Shown: in pieces, positions 27,023 through 36,328 of the stretch
How positions within the stretch are numbered: position 1 is the first letter of the stretch
Layout of the letters: every line of letters begins with the position of its first letter
DNA from: Microbacterium ureisolvens
GTDB lineage: Bacteria > Actinomycetota > Actinomycetes > Actinomycetales > Microbacteriaceae
DNA: 64,000 bases
NCBI RefSeq assembly: GCF_019511645.1
Contig: NZ_JAEUAX010000012.1
Coordinates: 1-64,000 of the forward strand
Direction: 5' to 3'
Translations under genes and position numbers: made by a program
Notes under the pieces: generated by a model
What the model was told of the DNA's origin: nothing
The model's input: the letters and a program-made list of their open reading frames with translations, nothing else
Database searches by the model: none

Positions 27023-28084
27023 ATCGCCAACCCGGCACGTGGGCAGAAGCCGCGCGCCACGATGAAGCAGGTCGCCGCGCTGGCGGGCGTCGGCACCAAG
27101 ACGGTCTCCAGGGTCGTCAACGACGAGCCGAATGTCGCCCCCGGGACGGCCCAGCGCGTGTGGGACGCGGTCCGCGCGCTGGATTACCACGTCGACCTCC
27201 AGGCCGGGAGCCTCCGACGCACCGACGGGCGCACGCGCACTCTCGGCCTGCTCATCAGCAGCGTCGACAACCCGTTCGCCGGCGCGATCCACCGCGCGGT
27301 CGAGGATGCCGCGACGGAGCGCGGGGTGGCCGTCTTCGCTTCCAGCCTCGATGATGACGCCGACCGAGAGGAGCGTGCGGTGACCGCGTTCCTGCAGCGC
27401 CGGGTCGACGGCCTGATCCTGACCACGGCGGGGCGCCGGCAGAACTACGTCGCACTGCTGCAGGATCGCGGCATCCCTGTCGTCTACGTCGACCGTGAGC
27501 CCGCTGACACGGAGGCGGACTCCGTCACCAGCGACAACCGTGCCGCTGCGCGGGCGGGGACCGAATGGCTCATCTCCCACGGCCACCGCCGAATCGCCCT
27601 GCTCGCCGACCGCCGCGAGATTCCCACCGCGGCCGAGCGCGAGCGAGGATTCCTGGACGCCACGAGGGATGCCGGGATCCCCAGCGCACAGACCCCGGTC
27701 GTCGCCGGACTGCGCGATGCCGAGGCCGCCCATCAGGCGCTGAGAGCGCTGCTCGAGTCGGATCAACCGCCGACCGCTGTGCTCAGCGCCCAGAACCTCA
27801 TCACCATCGGCGCGATCCATGCGCTGCGCGATGCCGCACTGGAGCACTCCGTCGCGCTGGTCGGCTTCGACGATGTGCCGCTGGCAGATCTCCTCGACCC
27901 GGGCATCACCGTTATCGCTCAGGATCCGCAGGAGATCGGGCGCATCGCCGTCGAGCGCATCTTCGATCGGCTGGAAGGCGACGCCTCGCCGCCCCACCAC
28001 CACATCGTGCCGACGAGCTTCATTCCTCGCGGAAGCGGAGAGATCCCCCCGCCGTCGCGGCTGCCCGACACCTCGAACGCGTAG
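27017..28084 (+). CDS. LacI-family transcriptional regulator (probable fructan/fructose repressor)
   Basis: 355 residues. HTH near residue 15 (TMKQVAALAGVGTKTVSRVV, NDEPNVAPGTAQRV), then a periplasmic-binding-protein-like core (GLLISSVDNPFAGAIHRAVE; DRREIPTAAERERGFLDATR; VGFDDVPLADLL). Start is ATG 27017 or GTG 27008; neither has a ribosome site, suggesting a short or absent leader. It sits between the importer operon and the GH32 gene, and matching palindromes occur at all three promoters, so it very probably coordinates fructan breakdown with uptake. Confidence 0.88.
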   Translation: MSIANPARGQKPRATMKQVAALAGVGTKTVSRVVNDEPNVAPGTAQRVWDAVRALDYHVDLQAGSLRRTDGRTRTLGLLISSVDNPFAGAIHRAVEDAATERGVAVFASSLDDDADREERAVTAFLQRRVDGLILTTAGRRQNYVALLQDRGIPVVYVDREPADTEADSVTSDNRAAARAGTEWLISHGHRRIALLADRREIPTAAERERGFLDATRDAGIPSAQTPVVAGLRDAEAAHQALRALLESDQPPTAVLSAQNLITIGAIHALRDAALEHSVALVGFDDVPLADLLDPGITVIAQDPQEIGRIAVERIFDRLEGDASPPHHHIVPTSFIPRGSGEIPPPSRLPDTSNA

Positions 28085-28126
28085 CCGGGCGGTTCAGCGG
28101 AGGCGGCGACGTGGCGGATCACGTCG

Positions 28127-28156
28127 TTGCGTTGTCCAGCGGACAAGCCATAACAT
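28127..28156 (+). promoter_or_regulatory. Candidate promoter of the GH32 gene
   Basis: TTGCGT (28127-28132), 18-base spacer, TAACAT (28151-28156). The perfect operator at 28172-28185 follows in the early transcribed region. Confidence 0.45.
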
Positions 28157-28171
28157 CTCGCCCTGATGATC

Positions 28172-28185
28172 TGACATCGATGTCA
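28172..28185. promoter_or_regulatory. LacI-type operator, copy 3 (GH32 gene), perfect palindrome
   Basis: TGACATCGATGTCA is fully self-complementary and lies 46 bases upstream of the GH32 start codon. Best of the three copies. Confidence 0.8.
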
Positions 28186-28231
28186 GACGGGTCGATCAGA
28201 CCCGATGATCGCCAAGGAGGGCGAACGACCG

Positions 28232-31200
28232 ATGGTGCGAACACGATGGATGTCACTGCCTGGCGCGGCGCGGGCACCCCGAGCTGCCCGTGCGCGAGCC
28301 GTCGCAGCGGCGGGACTCGCGGCGGGGATGATCGCGGCCGGGCTCGCGGCCCCGCCGCCCGCCGGCGCGGAGGAGATCGCGGTCGGGGATGAGCCGTATC
28401 GCCCCGCCGTGCACTTCACGCCCGAGCAGAACTGGATGAACGACCCGAACGGGATGGTGTACGTCGACGGCACGTACCACCTCTACTTCCAGCACAACCC
28501 GCACGGCACCCGCTGGGGCAACATGAGCTGGGGCCATGCGACGTCGGACGATCTGCTGCACTGGGAGGAGCAGCCCCTGGCGATCCCGCAGACCTTCGAC
28601 GACGAGGGCCGTCCGATCGAGAGCATCTTCTCCGGCTCCGTGGTCGTCGACGAAGACAACACCTCCGGCTTCGGCGACGGGACGCGAGCGCCGCTCGTGG
28701 CGATCTACACCAGCGCATACGAGCCGGCCCATCCCACTCGCGCCGGGAAGCAGGCGCAATCGCTGGCGTACAGCATCGACGGCGGATACACCTGGACGAA
28801 GTACGCCGGCAATCCTGTCCTCGATAGGGATTCGGCGAACTTCCGAGACCCCAAGGTGTTCTGGTACGACGGCCCTGCCGGCAGCTACTGGGTGATGACC
28901 GCCGTCGAGGCGCTCGACCGCAAGGTGGTGCTGTACAAGAGCCACGACCTCAAGACCTGGGAGCACCTCTCCGACTTCGGCCCCGCGAACTCGACCGGTG
29001 GCATCTGGGAGTGCCCCGACCTGTTCGAGCTGCCGGTGGACGGCAACCCCGACGACACCCGTTGGGTGATGGTGGTGAACCTCAATCCCGGCGCGGTCGC
29101 CGGGGGCAGTGGCGGACAGTACTTCGTCGGCGACTTCGACGGCGTCACGTTCACCAGCGAGACCAGCGAAGGCCCGCAGGCCCTGCCCGCAGGCGAGGTG
29201 TTCGCGGGTTTCGACGACGGCACCTACAACGGCTGGACGGTCGCGAACGAGCCCGGCAACTGGAGGGAAGGGCCGTGGGGGCCCGCGCCGGCCACGGGGA
29301 CGCTGCCGGGACAGAACCCGGTGGCCGGCTACATCGGCGCAGGACTCGTCAACGGGTTCAACGACGGCGACTGGCCGGTGGGCACGTTGGAATCACCCGC
29401 GTTCACCGTCCAGAGCGACTACATCAACTTCCTCGTCGGCGGGGGGCGGCATCCGCACGTCTCCGGCGCGCAGCTGACCAACGAGCCGCCCGCCGGCACC
29501 ACCGTGTTCGACTTCGAGCTGGCCGACGGACAGGTGCTCGCCGACGCCGGGTGGGAGATCACCGGCGACTTCGCGACCGAGCCGTCGCGTAACCCGTCCA
29601 CCGCCGGCGGCGACTACTACCTCGGCGCCAAGCGCCTGAACACGTGGGAGGGAGGTCCGCGCGGAGACGACAACGTCGGCACCTACACCTCGCCGGCCTT
29701 CGCTCTCGACGGCGACTACGTCTCGTTCCTCATCGGCGGCGGCAAGCGCACCGACGGCTCGCTTCAGGCCGAGCTCGTGGTCGGCGGCGCCGTGGTGCGT
29801 ACCCAGACCGGCCCCGAGGCCGGACAGCTGAACTGGCGTTCCTGGGATGTCGCGGAGTACCGCGGACAGGACGCACAGCTGCGCATCCGCGACGAAGCCA
29901 CCGGCGGGTGGGGCCATCTCACCTTCGACCACGTGGTGGTGGGCGATGCACCCGCGAAGCCGCGCTCGGACGAGACATCCGTCAATCTCGTCGTCGACGG
30001 CGAGATCGTGCGCACAGCGACCGGCGCAGACAGCGAGACCCTGGACTGGGCGAGCTGGAACGTCAAGGAGTTCGAGGGGCGTGAGGCGTCGATCCGCGTG
30101 ATCGACAACAACCGCTTCGGCTGGGGTCACATCCTGCTCGATCAGGTGATGATGGCGGATGCCGCCGCCCCGACGCGGATGGAGAGCTATGACTGGCTCG
30201 ACTGGGGTCGCGACTACTACGCGGCCGTGTCGTACTTCGGCACGCCGCCCGGATCGCGGGTCATGCAGGGCTGGATGAACAACTGGGACTACGCCAATGA
30301 CATCCCGACCAGCACGTGGCGCAGCTCCATGACGCTCCCGCGCGAGGTGACGCTCGTCTCGACGGCGGCGGGACCGCGCCTCTCGCAGCGCGTCGTGCCG
30401 CAAGTGGCCGGCCAGCTCCAGACCACGCGGGCGGAGTCGCTCACATCGGTCGCCGTGGACGGCGACACCGATCTCGGCCTCGCGGGCGAGGTCGTCAAGC
30501 TGGAGGTCGTGCTCCGTCCCGGCGACGCCGAGCGGGCGGGCGTGCGCGTCTTCGGCGACGAGGACTCGGGCACGCTCATCGGGTACGACACCGAGGCCGG
30601 GCGCGTGTTCATCGACCGGCGCGACTCGGGCAACATCGCGTTCCACCCGGCGTTCGCGTCGATCGAGGACGCCCCTCTCGCGCTCGGAGCCGACGGCACC
30701 GTCGCCTTCGAGGCGTACCTGGACCGTGCCTCGGTGGAGCTGTTCGCCGCCGACGGGCCGCTGGCGATCACGGACCAGGTGTTCCCCGACGCGGGCGCCG
30801 ACGCCATCACTGCGTGGTCGGAGGGAGGCGAGGCGACGATCGAGCGGATCACCGTCACGCCCATCGCGCCCACGATGTGGCAGGAACCGGAGCCCGTCGT
30901 GGCGCCAGGGGCCCCGACATCCATCGTCGCCACTGCCGGCGGTGCAGGAGTCGAGGTCTCATGGATGGCTCCGACCGACGACGGCGGTGCGCCCGTGACG
31001 GAGTACCGCCTCTACCAGGAGGGCCTTCAGGGTCAGATCGCCACGTCGGCGACGACTGCCCACACGGTCACGGGCCTCACCCCGGGATCCACCGTGCGAT
31101 TCGCCGCGACCGCGGTGAACGCAGCGGGCGAGAGCGAGCGCTCGGCGTGGTCTGCGCCGCTGATGGTCCCGGACGGGGCCACCGCCGTGCCCAGTCGAGG

Positions 31201-31762
31201 CACCCTGTCGCACGACAACGGCTGGGACACCGGACTCGCGGACGGTGACTACAACGTCACGATGAACTTATACCGCGGAGAGAACGGCTCCACCTTCCGG
31301 CTGTTCGAGAACGGAGCGCTGGTCGCGACGGTGCCGCTCGCCTACGGGGGCACCGCGGCGCAGCAGGCGAAGGTGCCGATCACCGGGAAGCAGAACGGCG
31401 TCTACGTGTACACGGGTGAGCTGGTGAACACGAAGGGCGTCACCGCGACGACCTCGGTGACCGTCAAGGTCACCCAGGCCACTCCGGGAAAACCGGTGCT
31501 CTCGCACGACAACACCGACGGCGACGGCCGATTCACGCTCACCGCGAACATGTGGTGGGGCACCAACGCGACGTCGTACCGGTTCTACGAAGCGAGCACG
31601 ATGATCGCCGAGGGCAGCCTCGTCGCGGCGACGCCGGGCCCGCAGTCCGCGACGACCACTGTCGAGGGTGCGGCCATCGGGAAGCACACGTACCGTGTGG
31701 AGTTCATCAATGCGGCGGGGGCGACATCCAGCGCCCCGATGACGGTCACCGTGAAGAAGTAG
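28232..31762 (+). CDS. Secreted multidomain GH32 fructanase (levanase/inulinase type)
   Basis: 1176 residues from the ATG at 28232 (AAGGAGG 11 bases upstream; an ATG at 28205 precedes that site and is rejected). A signal peptide of about 47 residues (Arg-rich, Ala/Gly core, ending PPAGAEE) gives secretion. GH32 catalytic triad: nucleophile D71 in WMNDPNG, D206 in FRDPK, acid/base E260 in WECPD. The propeller is interrupted at about residues 324-646 by beta-sandwich-like sequence: a domain (324-424 plus 580-646) that itself contains a second, homologous copy (425-577). GH32 resumes at DWGRDYYAAVSYFG (about 652) and its C-terminal sandwich. Then Fn3 (about 893-980) and two repeats containing LSHDN (about 990, 1089) that look carbohydrate-binding. 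No cell-wall sorting signal. Under LacI control by position. Confidence 0.9.
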   Translation: MVRTRWMSLPGAARAPRAARARAVAAAGLAAGMIAAGLAAPPPAGAEEIAVGDEPYRPAVHFTPEQNWMNDPNGMVYVDGTYHLYFQHNPHGTRWGNMSWGHATSDDLLHWEEQPLAIPQTFDDEGRPIESIFSGSVVVDEDNTSGFGDGTRAPLVAIYTSAYEPAHPTRAGKQAQSLAYSIDGGYTWTKYAGNPVLDRDSANFRDPKVFWYDGPAGSYWVMTAVEALDRKVVLYKSHDLKTWEHLSDFGPANSTGGIWECPDLFELPVDGNPDDTRWVMVVNLNPGAVAGGSGGQYFVGDFDGVTFTSETSEGPQALPAGEVFAGFDDGTYNGWTVANEPGNWREGPWGPAPATGTLPGQNPVAGYIGAGLVNGFNDGDWPVGTLESPAFTVQSDYINFLVGGGRHPHVSGAQLTNEPPAGTTVFDFELADGQVLADAGWEITGDFATEPSRNPSTAGGDYYLGAKRLNTWEGGPRGDDNVGTYTSPAFALDGDYVSFLIGGGKRTDGSLQAELVVGGAVVRTQTGPEAGQLNWRSWDVAEYRGQDAQLRIRDEATGGWGHLTFDHVVVGDAPAKPRSDETSVNLVVDGEIVRTATGADSETLDWASWNVKEFEGREASIRVIDNNRFGWGHILLDQVMMADAAAPTRMESYDWLDWGRDYYAAVSYFGTPPGSRVMQGWMNNWDYANDIPTSTWRSSMTLPREVTLVSTAAGPRLSQRVVPQVAGQLQTTRAESLTSVAVDGDTDLGLAGEVVKLEVVLRPGDAERAGVRVFGDEDSGTLIGYDTEAGRVFIDRRDSGNIAFHPAFASIEDAPLALGADGTVAFEAYLDRASVELFAADGPLAITDQVFPDAGADAITAWSEGGEATIERITVTPIAPTMWQEPEPVVAPGAPTSIVATAGGAGVEVSWMAPTDDGGAPVTEYRLYQEGLQGQIATSATTAHTVTGLTPGSTVRFAATAVNAAGESERSAWSAPLMVPDGATAVPSRGTLSHDNGWDTGLADGDYNVTMNLYRGENGSTFRLFENGALVATVPLAYGGTAAQQAKVPITGKQNGVYVYTGELVNTKGVTATTSVTVKVTQATPGKPVLSHDNTDGDGRFTLTANMWWGTNATSYRFYEASTMIAEGSLVAATPGPQSATTTVEGAAIGKHTYRVEFINAAGATSSAPMTVTVKK

Positions 31763-31774
31763 CCGCCGACGGGA

Positions 31775-31800
31775 GGCACGTCGCACTCGTGCGGCGTGCC
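31775..31800. terminator. Terminator hairpin after the GH32 gene
   Basis: GGCACGTCGCAC and GTGCGGCGTGCC form a 12-pair stem with one G-T wobble and a very tight loop, 12 bases past the GH32 stop, between convergent genes. Confidence 0.65.
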
Positions 31801-31931
31801 GCCCGTGGAGGTGGAGGGGCTCGAAAGCGGAGTCTGCGGGGCGCGATGCGAACCCCTCCACGTGGTGCGACGATGCCGTCGGTCGATGTCGCCACTCGAC
31901 GGGAGTGGCAGAGACGTGTGCGGGCGGCCGA

Positions 31932-32993
31932 CTACTCGGGTGAGCCCAGGCGCGGTGGGGCGACCGACTCGCGCTCCACCACGGGACAGGCCAACACGGT
32001 CGGATGCTCGGCGAGCAGCGTCTCCTCGTCTTTGCCGTGAATGAGATCGGCGAGCTTGGAAACCGCCCAGGCCCCCATTTCGTAGTGCGGGAGCGAGACT
32101 GTGGTGAGCGTCGGAAACAAGCTGTCGGGTATCGGCGCCTGATCGTCGAAGCCGACGATCGAGAGGTCGGCGGGGATGACGAGTCCCCGCTCGCCTGCCG
32201 CCCGGTACGCGCCGACTGCCATTCGGTCGTTGTAGCAGAACACCGCCGTGGGAAAGCGGTCGAGCAGCTCCAGGCTGGCGCGGTATCCGCCGCGCGCGTC
32301 CGCGGTGCCCGCTGCAACGAGGTCATCGCTCGGCAGACCTGCCGCCTGCATCCCGTCGAGATAACCGAGGAGGCGTCCTCGCGTGGCGGGGACGTCCTCG
32401 GCGCTCGCGGCGAATGCGATCCGCCGATGCCCCGCACGCGCGAGCATCTCCACGACCGCGGCGGCACCCGCACGTTCGTCGGGCAGCACTGCAGGTATCG
32501 CCCCCGCGGAGTCGCGTGCACCGATCAGCGCTGCGGGCCGGGACCGCAGATTCTCCGGAGCGACGATCACGTCGTGATACACCGTGGCGTAGATGATGCC
32601 GTCGACTTGCCGATCGAGGAAGGCCTGGATCTGGGCCGCGTCGACCTCTGGCTCCGGATTCAGTACGGAGTTGATGATGGCGAGGGTGAGGTTTCGCCGA
32701 CTCGCCTCTTCCTGGGCGCCGAGGATGATCCGGCCGGCGTGGGGCGTGGTGGCGATCTCCTCGGTGACCAGGCCGATCATGTCCGACGCCTGCGTTCGCA
32801 ACCCGCGAGCGAGGCGGTTCGGCCGATAGCCCAGTTCCTCAGCGGCAGCGCGGACGCGCGCTGCGGTGTCTTCGCTGACCCGCGTATGCGGTGTGGCGTT
32901 GAGCACGTGAGAAACGGTGGTCTGTGAGACGCCCGCGTGTGCCGCGACGTCCCGGATGCCAGCGGTCTTCTCTGTCACTCGGCTCTCCGTCAT
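31932..32993 (-). CDS. LacI-family transcriptional regulator (second)
   Basis: 353 residues. HTH at residues about 12-35 (IRDVAAHAGVSQTTVSHVLN), hinge ELGYRPNRLARGLRT, core domain with MIGLVTEEIATTPHAG and VGFDDQAPIPDSLFPTLTTV. ATG at 32993 with GAGGGGAC upstream. It lies just downstream of the GH91/ABC gene group on the same strand (33-base gap from GH91). The palindrome at 37721-37738 in front of that group's promoter is its likely operator. Confidence 0.88.
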   Translation of the reverse strand: MTESRVTEKTAGIRDVAAHAGVSQTTVSHVLNATPHTRVSEDTAARVRAAAEELGYRPNRLARGLRTQASDMIGLVTEEIATTPHAGRIILGAQEEASRRNLTLAIINSVLNPEPEVDAAQIQAFLDRQVDGIIYATVYHDVIVAPENLRSRPAALIGARDSAGAIPAVLPDERAGAAAVVEMLARAGHRRIAFAASAEDVPATRGRLLGYLDGMQAAGLPSDDLVAAGTADARGGYRASLELLDRFPTAVFCYNDRMAVGAYRAAGERGLVIPADLSIVGFDDQAPIPDSLFPTLTTVSLPHYEMGAWAVSKLADLIHGKDEETLLAEHPTVLACPVVERESVAPPRLGSPE

Positions 32994-33026
32994 CGTTGTC
33001 CCCTCACGTTCGTACCACCTTTTCGG

Positions 33027-34439
33027 TCAACGACGGTCCGCGCGGCGGTCCCCCAGCGCCACCACGCCGGCAGGCAGCGGGGTGTGCTCGGCGTGCCCGC
33101 CGGATCCGATCGATGGGGTCGGCCGGAAGGCGTTCGCCGCGCGATCGATGACGACCTCGCCATCGCGACCCGAATCGAGGATGATGTTTCCGCTGGCTGT
33201 GGGATCGACCAGGACCGCGGTGACGGCGAGACTTCGCGAGGCGTGGGTCGCGAGCAGGGCGTCGACCTGCGCTTCGAAGCACGAGTCGCTCGCTGAGGTC
33301 GCGACGTCCAACCCCACCACGTGGTTGCTCGCGATGTAGTTGCCGCTGCCGGCTACCAGCCGGATGATCACAGGGGTGGCACCTGACGGCCGGACGCTCT
33401 CGGAGTCGATGACCTCGGAGAAATGATTGCCGATGATCGAGTTGTTGCTGCCGGCGATGGCCAGCAGCCCGAAGACGTCGTCCAGTCCGTTGTCCACCGC
33501 GAGGAAGGGCGTCCAGGGCTCGTGATCGCGGAGGAAGTGATTCGAGCCCACCAGATTCTCCGAGCTGTTCGCGGCGAGAACCATCATCCCCGGGTAGAAC
33601 GAGTGAAGGCGGTTGTTGGTCACGCTCGACCGGGTGACACCGTGAAGGTGCACGCTGCTCGCGCCGCGCGGAAACACGTTGTTCGCGGTGATCAGAAGCC
33701 CACCGTGGTTCTCGGCGTAGATCGAGTGGCCGTGCGGGCCGGCTCCGATGAGGTTGTCGGTGATCTTCGACGCCTGACCCCAGCTGCGCAGTTCGATGCA
33801 CGAACCGCATTCCGCGATGAAGTTGTCGTGAATCGAGAGCGCGTCCGCTTTGTGGATCGTCATCGCGCGCTCGAGGTAGACGAACCCCATGCCCGTGATC
33901 CGGAATGAGTCGTTGGCATCCCTGACATGAATGCCCGTCTTCCCGTTGGCGTACGAGTTCTCCGGGTTCTCCCCCGGCTGGTCGCCGACGAAGTGCAGCC
34001 CGTCGATGCAGAAGCCTGAGAACTCGACAGAGCTGATTCTCGGGCTGCCGCTGCGTGCCACCAGGAATGCGGCGCCGGCGGATTCGTCCTGCGCGCCTCC
34101 GGCAGCGATGTCGACGAGGATGCGGCTGCCTCCGGGCCACAGCTCGTGCAACCCGGGCCATTCGTCTTCCGGGACGTTGAACCGGATGCTGGACGAGCTG
34201 AAGCCGTGCCCCGCGCCTTCGATCCGCAGGAAGCTGACGTCGATCAGCACCTGGGTGCGAAGTCGGTAGTCCCCCGGCGGGATGTGGATCACGGCGCCCG
34301 GCTTTCCCCCGTCCCCGATGTCGGGCGCTGCTTGGCGGGCCTTGACGTCCGCGATGATGCTGTTGATCACCTCTCCGATGTCCTGGTGGGCGTCGCCGTG
34401 AGGCCACGCCGTCACGTCGTAAGTGTTGTCACTCGACAT
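33027..34439 (-). CDS. GH91 parallel beta-helix enzyme, probable intracellular difructose anhydride III hydrolase (or inulin fructotransferase)
   Basis: 470 residues. The whole length follows inulin fructotransferase: NTYDVTAWPHGDA at the start, IHIPPGDYRLRTQVLIDVS, NGKTGIHVRDANDSFRITG, MGFVYLERAM, and a beta-helix of short N-rich turns. The catalytic Asp/Glu pair, 11 apart, is conserved as D205 and E216 in HDNFIAECGSCIE. Known inulin fructotransferases are exported with a leader of about 30-40 residues. This protein starts directly at the mature-like N-terminus with no signal peptide, as do the cytoplasmic DFA-III hydrolases of the same family. An adjacent ABC importer would bring DFA III inside. 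Fructotransferase activity cannot be excluded from sequence alone. GC content and codon use match the neighbours. Confidence 0.82.
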   Translation of the reverse strand: MSSDNTYDVTAWPHGDAHQDIGEVINSIIADVKARQAAPDIGDGGKPGAVIHIPPGDYRLRTQVLIDVSFLRIEGAGHGFSSSSIRFNVPEDEWPGLHELWPGGSRILVDIAAGGAQDESAGAAFLVARSGSPRISSVEFSGFCIDGLHFVGDQPGENPENSYANGKTGIHVRDANDSFRITGMGFVYLERAMTIHKADALSIHDNFIAECGSCIELRSWGQASKITDNLIGAGPHGHSIYAENHGGLLITANNVFPRGASSVHLHGVTRSSVTNNRLHSFYPGMMVLAANSSENLVGSNHFLRDHEPWTPFLAVDNGLDDVFGLLAIAGSNNSIIGNHFSEVIDSESVRPSGATPVIIRLVAGSGNYIASNHVVGLDVATSASDSCFEAQVDALLATHASRSLAVTAVLVDPTASGNIILDSGRDGEVVIDRAANAFRPTPSIGSGGHAEHTPLPAGVVALGDRRADRR

Positions 34440-34464
34440 TGATGTCCAATCGTGTCCCGGCTTC

Positions 34465-35301
34465 TCAGCCCTTGACCGCGCCGAGGGTGAGGCCGGCGAC
34501 GATCTGCCGCTGGAGGAAGAGCGTGAGCAGGATGACGGGGATCGAGTACACCGCGGCCAGCGCCGTCATCCCTCCCCAGTCCAGGCCGAACTGGCTCTGG
34601 AAGTTGGCGATCACCACCGGGGTCGTCTGGGCCCTGACAGAGGTGAGCAGGAGCGCGAAGAGGAACTCGTTCCACGACGCGAGGAACGCGAAGATCGCGG
34701 TCACCGCGAGGCCGCCCGACACCACGGGCAGCACGACACGCCACATCGCCTGGAGCCGGTTGCAGCCGTCGACCTCGGCCGCTTCGCTCAACTCGTCCGG
34801 GACGGCCTCGAAGAAGCTCGCCATGAGCCAGATGGAGAGGGGAAGCGAGATCGTGGTGTGCGCGAGGGCGAGCCCGAAAGAGGTGTCGGTCAATCCGAGG
34901 TTGCGCATCACCTCGATGAGAGGCGCCCCCACGGCGATGGTCGGCACCATTCGGGTGACCAGCGCCGCGACGATGAAGACGCGTCCGCTGGGGGTGCGAA
35001 ACCGAGTGATCGCGTATGCGGCGGGCACGGCGAGCACCAGCGACAGCACGGTCGAGGTGACCGCGGTGACGACGCTGTTGATGAGCGCCGCCGGCACGCC
35101 CTCGCGGGTGAGTGCGGATACGTAGTTGTCGAGCGTCCACGTCTCGGGCCACACCGATGGCGGGACGGCGATCGCGTCCAATGGGGGCTTGAACGACGTC
35201 AGCAGCAGGTAGAGGAACGGGAACCCGTACATGATGATGGCGGCGGCGAGCAGGACCCACAGGAGGATGCGGCTCTTGCCGCGGGTCTCAAGAGGATTCA
35301 T
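34465..35301 (-). CDS. Carbohydrate ABC transporter permease (MalG-type)
   Basis: 278 residues, 6 membrane segments. The EAA-loop coupling motif is visible as DELSEAAEVDGCNRLQAMWRVVLP. N-terminal PFLYLLLTSFKPP and C-terminal VYSIPVILLTLFLQRQIVAG are typical of the CUT1 second permease. ATG at 35301 inside the end of the preceding permease gene (ATGA-type overlap). It follows the MalF-type permease and precedes GH91. No ATPase gene is in the cluster. Confidence 0.9.
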   Translation of the reverse strand: MNPLETRGKSRILLWVLLAAAIIMYGFPFLYLLLTSFKPPLDAIAVPPSVWPETWTLDNYVSALTREGVPAALINSVVTAVTSTVLSLVLAVPAAYAITRFRTPSGRVFIVAALVTRMVPTIAVGAPLIEVMRNLGLTDTSFGLALAHTTISLPLSIWLMASFFEAVPDELSEAAEVDGCNRLQAMWRVVLPVVSGGLAVTAIFAFLASWNEFLFALLLTSVRAQTTPVVIANFQSQFGLDWGGMTALAAVYSIPVILLTLFLQRQIVAGLTLGAVKG

Positions 35302-36305
35302 CGTCTGCTCCCTGGACGCCAGATCAGCAGGATCGCGACGATGGCCACGGCCAGCATGACGATGAGATACACCGTTCCCATGGCGCTGGCCAATCCCGGA
35401 TCCCCGAATCGGGTCATCGTGCGGTAGATGAGAAGGCTCAGCGTCGTGGTGCTGCCCTGAGGGCCGCCGTCCGTCTGGATGAGGATGATGTCGAATGCTC
35501 GGGCCGCGTCGATGCCGCGCACGATGAGTGCGACCGCGATCACGGGTCGCAGCAGCGGGATGATGATGCTGAACAGGATCCGCGGGTATCGGGCGCCGTC
35601 GATTCGGGCGGCTTCGATCACGTCGCCGGGGACGTTCTGCAGACCGGCGAACAGGACGAGCGTGATGAACGAGGTCGTCAGCCAGATATCCGGCAGCGCA
35701 ACCGAGAACAGCGCGATGTCGGGGTTGCTCAGCCACTGGATCTGGTCGGGGCTGGACAGGATGTGCGCCTCGTAGAGCAACTGGTTGACGATGCCGAAGT
35801 TGTCGATGAGGAGGAATCGCCACAGCAGGCCCGCCACCACCGGTGCGATCATCAGCGGGTACATGAACACGGTGCGGAAAGCGGCCGAGCGTCGGCCGAG
35901 GGCGGTGAACAGCAGCGCCACCGCGAGACCGAGGACGAACTCGGCACTCACCACGAAGACGGTGTACACGATCGTGCGGACGGATGCGGACTGGAAGGCA
36001 TCCGAGGCGAAGGCGGTCGCATAGTTGGCGAAGCCGACGAACGTCCGCGGCGCACCGGCGAACGGTGAGATCTCGAAGAAGCTGTCGTAGATGAACCGGA
36101 CGAGGGGCCACAGCACGAACCCGGCGAGGAACAGGGCGGCCGGCGCCATGAGCAGGAGCGCGAATCGGCGGTCGCCGCTGTCCTTGCTGCGGTGCTTGCG
36201 CGGGTGCGGATGTGAGCCCTGGTGCGCGGGTGAGCCGAGGTGGGGAGCCCGCGGCGGGACGGTCTGGGCCGCCCCACCGCGGGTTGAAGGAGCGAGAGTC
36301 TCCAC
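35298..36305 (-). CDS. Carbohydrate ABC transporter permease (MalF/UgpA-type)
   Basis: 335 residues with a His/Pro-rich cytosolic N-terminus of about 48 residues, then 6 membrane segments. EAA motif: VPGDVIEAARIDGARYPRIL; the family LLMAPAALFLAGFVLWPL starts the first segment. GTG start at 36303-36305 with AAGGC upstream, 23 bases after the binding-protein stop. Forms the channel with the MalG-type partner. Confidence 0.9.
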   Translation of the reverse strand: METLAPSTRGGAAQTVPPRAPHLGSPAHQGSHPHPRKHRSKDSGDRRFALLLMAPAALFLAGFVLWPLVRFIYDSFFEISPFAGAPRTFVGFANYATAFASDAFQSASVRTIVYTVFVVSAEFVLGLAVALLFTALGRRSAAFRTVFMYPLMIAPVVAGLLWRFLLIDNFGIVNQLLYEAHILSSPDQIQWLSNPDIALFSVALPDIWLTTSFITLVLFAGLQNVPGDVIEAARIDGARYPRILFSIIIPLLRPVIAVALIVRGIDAARAFDIILIQTDGGPQGSTTTLSLLIYRTMTRFGDPGLASAMGTVYLIVMLAVAIVAILLIWRPGSRR

Positions 36306-36328
36306 GGAATGCCTTTTGGATGGATCGT

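Noticed and set aside
28205..28231. Upstream ATG at 28205 as start of the GH32 gene
   Set aside because: The ribosome site AAGGAGG lies downstream of it (28214-28220), and the signal peptide is better formed from the ATG at 28232.
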